Assembly: GCA_963590165.1 (NCBI GenBank)
Contig: CAVANO010000021.1
Coordinates: 98,979-162,978 of the forward strand
Direction: 5' to 3'
DNA from: UBA11524 sp963590165
Lineage (GTDB): Bacteria; Bacillota; Clostridia; Christensenellales; Aristaeellaceae
Length of the DNA: 64,000 nucleotides
The notes under the pieces were generated by a model. It was not told the origin of the DNA, searched no databases, and was given only the letters and a program-made list of their open reading frames with translations. Positions 1-7,214 of this stretch are shown piece after piece (position 1 is the stretch's first letter; every line of letters starts with the position of its first letter). Position numbers and translations under genes: made by a program.

Positions 1-369
1 GTCATCGCTGAGCACCTCCGCCGTCACGCTCTTGAGCGCATCCAGCAAAGTCGATGCCGTGGTGTCATCAACCGTATAGGTCTCCTCGCCAGCAAGTGTC
101 AGCACGCCGGATGATGTTTGCTCCGCCGTCCATGATTCTTCATCGCGCAATGTGATGGTAATAGCCGAGATGTCATCCGCTTCCGATGACCAGAGGATAA
201 CGCTCGTGTCAACCGTCTCTTCCTCGGTATCATCCGTCGTTTCCGGTGTCTGCGCGAACAGCAACAGTCCTGCAGACAGCCCGACAAGCACCACGCATGC
301 AATCAGCGCCGCAATGCGCCATTTCTTATGCGCCGCATGTCGGTGATGCTTCTTTGGCACATTTTCCAT
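1..369 (-). CDS. DUF4340-type membrane-anchored protein of an ABC export cassette (partial)
   Basis: Only the first 123 codons are present; the reading frame runs off the left edge without a stop. The N-terminus is basic and His-rich (about residues 1-19), followed by one hydrophobic anchor (about 21-42) and an acidic, Thr-rich stretch entering an extracytoplasmic domain. The segment around 'LWSSEADDISAITITL' and the position directly behind a GldG-like gene are typical of DUF4340 proteins, which accompany GldG/ABC-2 exporters. The start lies 2 bp after the stop of the GldG-like gene, so the two are co-transcribed. The family has no established biochemical function; a supporting role for the exporter at the outer membrane face is inference. 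Assignment rests on anchor topology and neighbourhood rather than on full-length similarity. Confidence 0.7.
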   Translation of the reverse strand, partial: MENVPKKHHRHAAHKKWRIAALIACVVLVGLSAGLLLFAQTPETTDDTEEETVDTSVILWSSEADDISAITITLRDEESWTAEQTSSGVLTLAGEETYTVDDTTASTLLDALKSVTAEVLSDD

Positions 370-371
370 GC

Positions 372-1850
372 TTACAGATGCCTCCTCGGAAGCAGAATCA
401 GCACCGCAAAGAGCACTACCAGCAGCGGCAGCACCACCAGCACCACACTGCCGAGCGTCAGTGCATTTGCGGAAAGTCCCGGACGAAGCGCCGTCTTGAC
501 CATGATACTGCTATCGATGCTATCCGAGCCGGAAAGATATTCAACAACGCGAATCAGGAACTCCTCGCCGTCCGTCATGGTGAAGAGCTGCTCTTCCGTC
601 AGCAGCGCCGAACTGCCGATGACGACTGCGCGGCTGACATCGCCGGTATCAGTGAATCGCTTCGACTGCAGTGCAAGTGCGAACGGACCGGTCGGGTCGG
701 TGTCAGACTGCGTGAGGCTCAGACGCGTGCTGCTCGTATCAATGCAGTAGCTCTTTTCGCTCGTCAGCAGCAACGCGTCCACCAACAGATTGTTGTCCGT
801 TTCAGGCTCCGGGTCAAAGCCACGGCTCGCCACCATCAGGATGGTCGTGCGCCCGTTGAGCATCATGTCAAGCGTGATATCCGTTGCGTTCATTTCCGGC
901 AGAATAGCAAGGCGGTTGCTGTTGTAGTAGGTATCCTCTTCTTCCGACGATGCCAGCACAAGGCCGTTTTCAGGAAGGAAGCCGTAGGAACGCAACAGCG
1001 CCGTCACGTTCGGCATATCCTCAATCGGGTCAGTGTAATCGCATGTAAAGAGAATTGCGCCGCCGCCCTGTATGTACTCGCGGACAATCTCCATGTCGGC
1101 ATCAGAATATTCCTTCACGGGCGACAGGATGCAGAGGATGTCGTTTTCAGCAAACGTCATCTCGCTGAGCGACTCAAACGCCACGTCGTAGTGGTTATCC
1201 TCCATCAGCGTAACAAAGGCAGACACAGAGTCCTCGCCCAGTTCGCCGTGACCGGTCACAATATGCAGCGTCGGCACGGTATCGCGTGTCACGTACGAAA
1301 TGGCAGACGTGATTTTTTGCTCATATGCCAGACCGGACACATTATATGAGCCCGTATCCGTATCGACGGAGAGCGTCACAAAGTCGGTGGACGTCAGCAC
1401 GCGATAGCGGTCAGTCTCCTCGCAGTACACAATCAGGTTCGATGCAGATACCGTTGTTGTGCTGCTCGAGAAGCGCGTCAGCAGCAGCGGATTCAGGCTC
1501 GGCGGTGTCTGCTCCCATGTCACCATGTCGCTCGCCGCAGCATAGCGGTTGAGCAGTTCCAGCAGCGGCGCATCCTCCTCGCCGCGCTCGAACAGGGCAT
1601 AGATTTTGACCGGACGCGTCAGGTTTGCAAGGACTTCCTTGGTCGTTTCGCTCTGCGTTGTGACGGAGTTGAACGAGAAGTCCGCGCGCAGATCGTATTT
1701 TTCCTCCAGCTTCGTCATGGCGAGGTTTGCCAGAATCAGTGCTGTGATCACAAGTGCCACAAGCACAGTCGACATGGTGCCGTAGCGGAAGCGTGCAGAA
1801 AGCGTCATTTTCCTCTTCGTCCGCTTTGCTCTGATTTTCTTGTCACGCAT
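372..1850 (-). CDS. GldG-like ABC transporter auxiliary protein
   Basis: Protein of 492 residues with one N-terminal membrane segment (about 25-45), a large extracytoplasmic domain and one C-terminal membrane segment ending in a basic tail 'LLPRRH'. This topology and the motif region around 'YIQGGGAILFTCDYTDP' fit the GldG / ABC-transporter auxiliary family (PF09822), which works with an ABC-2 permease and ATPase. The start was chosen at the ATG at 1850 because a strong ribosome site GAGGGGAG lies about 7 bases upstream; a longer in-frame ATG at 1892 lies inside the permease gene and has no comparable site. It follows the permease by 7 bp and precedes the DUF4340 gene by 2 bp, so the cassette is one operon. 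Cargo is unknown; gliding motility is the founding role in Bacteroidota but is not implied here. Confidence 0.82.
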   Translation of the reverse strand: MRDKKIRAKRTKRKMTLSARFRYGTMSTVLVALVITALILANLAMTKLEEKYDLRADFSFNSVTTQSETTKEVLANLTRPVKIYALFERGEEDAPLLELLNRYAAASDMVTWEQTPPSLNPLLLTRFSSSTTTVSASNLIVYCEETDRYRVLTSTDFVTLSVDTDTGSYNVSGLAYEQKITSAISYVTRDTVPTLHIVTGHGELGEDSVSAFVTLMEDNHYDVAFESLSEMTFAENDILCILSPVKEYSDADMEIVREYIQGGGAILFTCDYTDPIEDMPNVTALLRSYGFLPENGLVLASSEEEDTYYNSNRLAILPEMNATDITLDMMLNGRTTILMVASRGFDPEPETDNNLLVDALLLTSEKSYCIDTSSTRLSLTQSDTDPTGPFALALQSKRFTDTGDVSRAVVIGSSALLTEEQLFTMTDGEEFLIRVVEYLSGSDSIDSSIMVKTALRPGLSANALTLGSVVLVVLPLLVVLFAVLILLPRRHL

Positions 1851-1857
1851 CTGCTTT

Positions 1858-2568
1858 TCACTCCCCTCGATAGCGCCGAGCATCCAGTGCATGCACGGTC
1901 AGCAGCAGGAAAGCTGCGGTAAACGACAGGTAGTACACAACACTTGCCGCGCTCAGTTGCCCCATCAGGAACGGCTCCGCGCGCTGATACAGGCTGAAGA
2001 AGGACAGCAGTTCAGAGAAGAAGTCTCTGTTGACCGAGTTCTCCAGCAAATCGAGCATCCACAGCACGAAGTTTGCACCGAAGCCGAACACAGCCGCAGT
2101 CACCTGATTCTTCGAGCAGCCGGAAATGAACAGGTCAAGCGCAATAAACGAACCGCCCTGCAGGACAAAGCCGAGGTACGCGACAAGCAATTCAGACGGA
2201 TATACGCTGCCGTAAATCGCTACGACAAGGACAAAACCGAGCGTCAGCACCGTCGTTGCCAGCATGACCGTGCATGCAGCAAAGTACTTGCCCAGCACCA
2301 TGCCCGGCAGGGACACAGGGCTCGTCAGCAGCAGCTGATCCGTTCGGCGCTGGCGTTCTTCCGCGAGAAGGCGCATCGTCAGCACGGGCGACAGCAGCAT
2401 CCACAAATAGCACATCTGCCCGATAAACGTCGGCAGATCAGACGAGCGCGACTGCATGATCTGCACATAAAACAGAACAGATGATACCAGCAGAAACACG
2501 CACATAAACACATAGCCGATCGGCGTGAGAAAATACGCCTGCAGCTCACGCTTCCAGATTGCCCGCAA
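1858..2568 (-). CDS. ABC-2 type transporter permease (GldF-like)
   Basis: Protein of 236 residues with six predicted membrane segments. The opening 'MRAIWKRELQAYFLTPIGY' is the usual N-terminus of GldF/NosY-type ABC-2 permeases: a short amphipathic stretch before the first helix. A cytoplasmic loop 'RLLAEERQRRTDQLLLTSP' follows the second helix, as expected for this family. Downstream of the ATPase by 6 bp and upstream of the GldG-like gene by 7 bp, it would form the membrane channel of the exporter. No substrate-specific feature is visible. Confidence 0.88.
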   Translation of the reverse strand: MRAIWKRELQAYFLTPIGYVFMCVFLLVSSVLFYVQIMQSRSSDLPTFIGQMCYLWMLLSPVLTMRLLAEERQRRTDQLLLTSPVSLPGMVLGKYFAACTVMLATTVLTLGFVLVVAIYGSVYPSELLVAYLGFVLQGGSFIALDLFISGCSKNQVTAAVFGFGANFVLWMLDLLENSVNRDFFSELLSFFSLYQRAEPFLMGQLSAASVVYYLSFTAAFLLLTVHALDARRYRGE

Positions 2569-2574
2569 AACCGC

Positions 2575-3564
2575 TCACCTGCTCTTTCCTTCGGCTGATA
2601 TTGCCGCATCTTCCTGCGTTTTCGGCATTTCCTGGGCGGTTGTCCGCAGGAACGCAGTTTCCAGCGAATCCTGTTCCTCCACCAACATGCGAATCGGCGC
2701 ATCCAACCCGCACAACAAGCGGAACAACTGCGTTTGCGGATCAGGCTCAGCAGCCGCATCGCATTCCAGCTCGACTTCGCTGACTTCAATCGTCCATGTC
2801 GGCAGTGCCTTGACGCGCCGCACGCACGGCAGCGACCGAAGTGCCGGAATCAGCTGCTTCTCGCGCATCGCGATGCTTGCCCGAAGCCGAATTGTTTCGC
2901 CGGTCTGATTGAGCGACTTCATATCCGCCTCATACTCCAGATGACCGTGATTCAGAATCATCACACGCTGGCAGAGCTGCTGAATTTCAAACAGCAGATG
3001 CGAGGAAAAAATAATCGTGTGCGACTTGCCGAGCTTTTCAATCAGCGTACGGATTTCGACAACCTGCCGCGGATCAAGCCCGACCGTCGGTTCATCCAGC
3101 ACGATGACCTTCGGGTTGCCGCAAAGCGCCTGCGCCACACCGACACGCTGCCGATAGCCCTTCGAGAGATGTCCGATCAGCCGATGCGCAACCTCGCGCA
3201 GGCCGCAGGTGTCGATGATCTCCTCGACATGCTTCGGGATAGCCTTACCCTCGACCTCCTTGAGTTCGCACACAAAGTGTAGGAACGACCGCACCGTCAT
3301 TTCGTCATACAGCGGCGGACGCTCCGGCAGATAGCCAATCAGTCGCTTGCATTCACGGGCATTCTGCAGCAAATCCATGCCGTCCACCAGCACCTGCCCC
3401 GAGGTTGGCGGCAGGTAGCCGGTCATAATGTTGAGCGTCGTTGTCTTGCCTGCGCCATTCTGCCCGAGCAGCCCGACAATCTGCCCTTCAGGAGCGGAAA
3501 AGGACACATCGCTAAGTGCCTCCACTGCGCCGTAGCGCTTTGTCACATGCCGGAGTTCAATCAC
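2575..3564 (-). CDS. ABC transporter ATP-binding protein (GldA/CcmA-like)
   Basis: Protein of 329 residues that powers the ABC-2 permease encoded next. Walker A 'GQNGAGKTT' is near residues 34-42, the signature 'LSKGY' near 133-137 and Walker B 'VIVLDEP' near 153-159, followed by the D-loop 'GLDPRQ' and switch His in 'SSHLLFE'. A C-terminal extension of about 100 residues after the nucleotide-binding domain, as in GldA-type ATPases, is less conserved. The start was set at the GTG at 3564, which has AGGAGG eight bases upstream; an in-frame GTG at 3573 overlaps that ribosome site and is unlikely. It is the first gene of the cassette, with a TATAAT box about 30 bases upstream. Confidence 0.9.
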   Translation of the reverse strand: MIELRHVTKRYGAVEALSDVSFSAPEGQIVGLLGQNGAGKTTTLNIMTGYLPPTSGQVLVDGMDLLQNARECKRLIGYLPERPPLYDEMTVRSFLHFVCELKEVEGKAIPKHVEEIIDTCGLREVAHRLIGHLSKGYRQRVGVAQALCGNPKVIVLDEPTVGLDPRQVVEIRTLIEKLGKSHTIIFSSHLLFEIQQLCQRVMILNHGHLEYEADMKSLNQTGETIRLRASIAMREKQLIPALRSLPCVRRVKALPTWTIEVSEVELECDAAAEPDPQTQLFRLLCGLDAPIRMLVEEQDSLETAFLRTTAQEMPKTQEDAAISAEGKSR

Positions 3565-3591
3565 GCCGCACACCTCCTATCGAATACGGTC

Positions 3592-3620
3592 ATTATAACA
3601 GAACTTTTCCGGCAATGCAT
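3592..3620 (-). promoter_or_regulatory. Probable promoter of the ABC cassette
   Basis: A perfect TATAAT (plus-strand ATTATA at 3592-3597) lies about 30 bases before the GTG start of the ATPase gene. The matching -35 region is poor (TGCATT at the expected distance), so the promoter may be weak or activator-dependent. Confidence 0.45.
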
Positions 3621-3632
3621 GAACGGAATGTA

Positions 3633-3671
3633 AAGAATCCGCCGCGCCTACTCAGCACAGCGGATCCTTTT
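3633..3671 (-). terminator. Intrinsic terminator after the histidine kinase
   Basis: An 8-bp stem (arms 3635-3642 and 3660-3667, one G-U pair) begins just past the kinase stop codon. The minus-strand U tract is short and interrupted; the plus-strand direction has six T, so it could also block reverse read-through. Confidence 0.55.
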
Positions 3672-4889
3672 TTATATAATGATGCGGAACGTGATCGTAT
3701 TCTGTTTCTTCTCGACCGAAATGCTGCCGCCATGTGCCTCGGCAGTTGCCTTCGCGATGGACAGCCCAATACCCGAACCGCCGACTTTCGCCGTTTGACT
3801 GCTGTTGCCGCGGTAGAAGCGTTCAAACAGCCGTGCCGTATCCACCTCCGCATCCGGTGCGCAGGGATTTGACACGCAGATTTCGACCTTTCTGCCCTTA
3901 CGCCGCAGTTCAAGGCGAATCTCGCCTTTCTCGGCTGCATACTTCACGGCATTGTCCAACAGGATCGAAATCATCTGCTGAACCGCCGTTTGATCACCCA
4001 GGAACATGACATTGCCCTCAATGTCCATCGTGAAGGACTTCCCCTGTCCCTTTGCCAGCGCAGTAAACGGCTCAGCTGCTTCCCAGACTGCATCGCTGAT
4101 GGAGAACATCTGCTTCTCCGGGAAGGGATTCTGTTCATCGAGGCGGGAGAGCGTAACAAGATTTGAAATCAGCTTCGACAGATGCGCAGACTGCTCCTGA
4201 ATGCTGGTCACCCACTCATTGTCCGGGTCATCCATCGCCAGCACATCAGCGCTTGTTGCGATAGCCGTCAGCGGTGTTTTCAGCTCATGTCCGGCATTGG
4301 TGACAAACTGCTTCTGCGTTTCCATGTTGCGGACAAACGGCTTAATTGCACGCCGCGACAACAGCAGCACCAGCAGGAACACGACCGTCAAGCAGCATGC
4401 CGCAATAACAGCGCTGATCACAAGCAGCATGCGAATCATCTGCGTTTCCTTTTCCGCATTCAGGAAGACGATGCGCGTTTGCGAATCCGTCTTGGACACC
4501 TGATATCGGTAACCGCCCAGAAAGCCTTTGCTTTTTCCGCTTGACAGCACCTTCTCGGCATATTGTGTCGCCGCCTCCTCGGACACGGACGCGATGAAAT
4601 CCTGATTAATGCCAGACACTTCACCGTCACTGTCGTACGTCACGGTGAAGAAGCGAATCATGTACTGCATTTCCGGTGAAAATGGAGGCTGAACATCCAT
4701 AGGCGGTGTCATGCTCGGCTGCATCTTTTCGCCGCTTTCCACTGCCTGCAGCCGATTCAGGATGCCGTCAAGCTGTACCATGGTCGACTGGTAGTTCCAC
4801 AGGTTGATCACCAGCAGCAGCGTCAGGATGACAGCAGAAAAAGCGCCCATTGCCGCCCCAATAAATCGCCAGCGTAGTTTCTTCAGCAT
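3672..4889 (-). CDS. Two-component sensor histidine kinase
   Basis: Protein of 405 residues with two membrane segments (about 10-31 and 154-178) flanking an extracytoplasmic sensor of roughly 120 residues with no recognisable fold. The H-box 'NAGHELKTPLTAI' places the phosphorylated His at about 201. The N-box 'LLDNAVKYA' and G-box 'GGSGIGLSIAKATAEAHGG' complete an HATPase. No HAMP motif is obvious between TM2 and the H-box, so the linker is short. The start overlaps the stop of the regulator gene by 7 bp, so the pair is translationally coupled. The ligand is unknown. The pair sits divergently from the VTC-DUF4956-CotH genes, which makes those genes the most likely target. Confidence 0.93.
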   Translation of the reverse strand: MLKKLRWRFIGAAMGAFSAVILTLLLVINLWNYQSTMVQLDGILNRLQAVESGEKMQPSMTPPMDVQPPFSPEMQYMIRFFTVTYDSDGEVSGINQDFIASVSEEAATQYAEKVLSSGKSKGFLGGYRYQVSKTDSQTRIVFLNAEKETQMIRMLLVISAVIAACCLTVVFLLVLLLSRRAIKPFVRNMETQKQFVTNAGHELKTPLTAIATSADVLAMDDPDNEWVTSIQEQSAHLSKLISNLVTLSRLDEQNPFPEKQMFSISDAVWEAAEPFTALAKGQGKSFTMDIEGNVMFLGDQTAVQQMISILLDNAVKYAAEKGEIRLELRRKGRKVEICVSNPCAPDAEVDTARLFERFYRGNSSQTAKVGGSGIGLSIAKATAEAHGGSISVEKKQNTITFRIII

Positions 4890-5560
4890 GAAATCTCCTC
4901 CAATGCATAGCCTGCGCCGCGAATTGTCCGGATTTCAACGTTCGCATCAATCTGCCGCAATTTCTTGCGCAGGAAACCGATGTACGTCCAGACAACATCC
5001 ATTTCCGCCTCACTGTCAGGTCCCCAGATGCGCTCCATCAGGTGTTCAGACGAAAACACCTGCCGCGGATGGCGCAAGAGCAGTTCCATCAGTTGATATT
5101 CCTTGTTATTCAGTCGCACCTCATTGCCGGACGCGCGGAGTATATACTGGCTGCAATCGAGCGTCACGTTGCCAAGCGTCAACGCCGAAGGTGCATACAC
5201 CTCGCTGCGGCGGACAAGGGCTCGAACCCGCGCCAGGAACTCGCTCGCAGCAAACGGCTTGGGCAAATAATCATCCGCACCGGCATCCAGTCCCGCAACG
5301 CGGTCAGATACCTCCGCCTTTGCCGTCAAAAACAGTGCCGGCGTCGAAACGCCCAACCGCCGTGCCGTTTTGAGCACCTCAATGCCGTCCATGCCCGGCA
5401 TCATAATATCCAGAATCAGCGCGTCATAGGTCACCGTTTGAATATAATACAGCGCATCCGTGCCGTTATGCACAAGGTCGACAGCATACTTGTTCTTTTC
5501 CAGCATGACCTTCAATGCCTTCGCAATGGTCATTTCATCCTCAGCAACTAAAATACGCAT
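4883..5560 (-). CDS. OmpR-family response regulator
   Basis: Protein of 225 residues. The receiver domain has the acidic pair E7-D8, the phosphoacceptor D51 in 'LILDIMMPG' and the conserved Lys in 'FLTAKAE'. A winged-helix Trans_reg_C domain follows, with 'RLNNKEYQLMELLLRHP' and the terminal 'RTIRGAGYAL'. The ATG at 5560 was preferred over an in-frame TTG at 5566 because GGTGA lies 6 bases upstream of the ATG and abuts the TTG. It is first in an operon with the kinase and probably binds direct repeats in the divergent intergenic region. Confidence 0.93.
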   Translation of the reverse strand: MRILVAEDEMTIAKALKVMLEKNKYAVDLVHNGTDALYYIQTVTYDALILDIMMPGMDGIEVLKTARRLGVSTPALFLTAKAEVSDRVAGLDAGADDYLPKPFAASEFLARVRALVRRSEVYAPSALTLGNVTLDCSQYILRASGNEVRLNNKEYQLMELLLRHPRQVFSSEHLMERIWGPDSEAEMDVVWTYIGFLRKKLRQIDANVEIRTIRGAGYALEEISC

Positions 5561-5796
5561 TCGCAATCACCAGCCTTCATTTTTTCTTATTATTATAACG
5601 CTTCCGGTTAAAATAATCCTGAAAAAACTTGTTTTCTCCCCTATTGTAATCGGAAATCCTCGATATGGCAATACAGAATCATCAGGAGAAATTCAAAATT
5701 CCTTCACAAAGCTTTTCAGGTTCATTTCGGGAAGCAAATGTAAAATCTAAGTAAAGCAAGCGGATTTGATCCAAATCTGCAGAAGGGAGAATAAGC
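5561..5796. promoter_or_regulatory. Divergent control region of the two-component pair and the VTC/CotH operon
   Basis: A TATAAT for the regulator gene reads leftward (plus-strand ATTATA at 5592-5597). For the rightward operon a TAAAAT box lies at 5741-5746 with no good -35 hexamer. In its place are four TTCA elements at 5692, 5703, 5715 and 5721, the first three spaced 11-12 bp. This arrangement is typical of promoters activated by OmpR-type regulators; direct control by the adjacent regulator is inference. Confidence 0.5.
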
Positions 5797-6489
5797 ATGG
5801 AAACAGTTGGCAAGTACCGCCATGAGCTGAAGTATCAGATCAGTCTGGCTGATTACTACGCGCTCCGTCAGCGGCTGCGCACGATTATGAAGTCCGATCC
5901 GCACACCGGCGCAGACGGGCGCTATCAGATCCGCAGCATTTACTTCGATAATTTCCGCGACAAGGCGCTGCGCGAAAAAACGGATGGCTTACAGCAGCGT
6001 GAGAAGTTCCGCATCCGGTGGTATAATGACGATTTGTCATTTATCACGCTGGAGAAGAAAATCAAGCACAACAATCTCTGCCTGAAGGTCGATGCGCCCA
6101 TCACGGAAGCGGAGCTGAAAGCGCTCCTGAACGGCGACACATCCTGGATGCTCAATCATCCGCAGGAACTCGTACGCGAGCTGTACTGCAAGATGCAGTA
6201 TCAACAGCTGAAGCCGCGCGTTGTCGTGTCGTATGTGCGTGAACCGTACATCTATGATGCCGGTAACGTCCGCATTACGTTCGATTCGCGTATCCGAACG
6301 ACACTCTTCAGCCGCGACTTTCTCAATGCCGGCATGAAGGACATCAGCGCCCAGGATTCGCCGTCCGATATGCTGCTCGAGGTCAAATACGATGAATATC
6401 TGCCGGAAATTATCTCGGCACTCGTGCAGACCCCCAGTATCCGGCAGCAGGCTTTCTCGAAATACGGCGCCTGCAGGCGCTTTGGCTAA
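5797..6489 (+). CDS. VTC-domain protein (polyphosphate polymerase-like)
   Basis: Protein of 230 residues, almost entirely one VTC domain (PF09359), the tunnel-fold catalytic domain known from yeast vacuolar transporter chaperone, which makes polyphosphate from ATP. Visible family features are the N-terminal 'YRHELKYQI', the basic strands 'REKFRIRWY' and 'TLEKKIKHN' that line the tunnel, and acidic 'LLEVKYDEYLPEII' near the C-terminus. No membrane segment is present. Start ATG is preceded by GAAGGGAG. It is followed within 40 bp by a DUF4956 membrane protein and then CotH, a conserved trio in Clostridia. Whether the bacterial protein makes polyphosphate has to be inferred from the fold. Confidence 0.9.
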   Translation: METVGKYRHELKYQISLADYYALRQRLRTIMKSDPHTGADGRYQIRSIYFDNFRDKALREKTDGLQQREKFRIRWYNDDLSFITLEKKIKHNNLCLKVDAPITEAELKALLNGDTSWMLNHPQELVRELYCKMQYQQLKPRVVVSYVREPYIYDAGNVRITFDSRIRTTLFSRDFLNAGMKDISAQDSPSDMLLEVKYDEYLPEIISALVQTPSIRQQAFSKYGACRRFG

Positions 6490-6528
6490 CCCCATCAACA
6501 CAAAAATAATATTTAGGAGGAATTCCCC

Positions 6529-7200
6529 ATGACGTTCACTGACATCTTCAAGTCCAGCTTCCTTGAGAACATTTCTGAGTTTTCCGTCACCGACACCCTG
6601 ATTGGTCTTCTGTTCTCCCTCGTCATCAGCCTGTTCATCTTCCTCGTCTACAAGAAGACACTGACCGGCGTCATGTACTCCAGTGGTTTCGCGCTCACGC
6701 TCATTGGTCTGTCCCTCGTCACCACGCTCGTCATCATGGCGGTCACTTCAAATGTCGTCCTCTCTCTGGGTATGGTCGGCGCACTGTCCATCGTCCGTTT
6801 CCGTTCCGCCATCAAGGAGCCGATTGAAATTGTGTTCCTGTTTTGGTCGATTGCCGTGGGCATTGTCATCGGCGCCGGCATGATTCCGCTGGCTGTCATC
6901 GGATCCGCAATCATCGGCATCATCCTGCTGATCTTCGCCAACCGCAAGATCCACAATAATCCGTACATTCTCGTGCTGCACTGCGCCGATGAGAACGCCG
7001 AAACGGCCGTCCTCGACACACTCGCCAAGGATACCGCAAACTACATCATCAAGTCCAAGACCATCAGCACGTCCGGCATTGAGCTGACTGCCGAGATCCG
7101 CACGAAGAACGCCTCGACCAGTTTCGTCAACCTGATTGCCAATCTGCCCGGTGTTGAGAACGCCACGCTCGTGAGCTACAACGGCGAATACATGGCGTAA
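6529..7200 (+). CDS. DUF4956 membrane protein
   Basis: Protein of 223 residues with four predicted membrane helices (about 22-40, 45-80 as two segments, 103-133) and a soluble C-terminal domain of about 80 residues. The conserved cytoplasmic motif 'GALSIVRFRSAIKEP' between helices is the hallmark of DUF4956/MgtC-like small membrane proteins found with VTC proteins. The C-terminal part 'GIELTAEIRTKNASTSFVNLI' resembles an ACT-like sensory module. A ribosome site TAGGAGGAATTCCCC precedes the ATG. Function is unknown; its constant pairing with VTC and CotH suggests it handles or senses the polymer at the membrane. Confidence 0.88.
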   Translation: MTFTDIFKSSFLENISEFSVTDTLIGLLFSLVISLFIFLVYKKTLTGVMYSSGFALTLIGLSLVTTLVIMAVTSNVVLSLGMVGALSIVRFRSAIKEPIEIVFLFWSIAVGIVIGAGMIPLAVIGSAIIGIILLIFANRKIHNNPYILVLHCADENAETAVLDTLAKDTANYIIKSKTISTSGIELTAEIRTKNASTSFVNLIANLPGVENATLVSYNGEYMA

Positions 7201-7214
7201 CGGAGGGATCAAGC

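Noticed and set aside
246..1349. Long open frame on the plus strand opposite the GldG-like gene
   Set aside because: It has no ribosome site and a biased Arg/His/Gln composition typical of antisense frames in GC-rich genes; the minus-strand gene is well supported.
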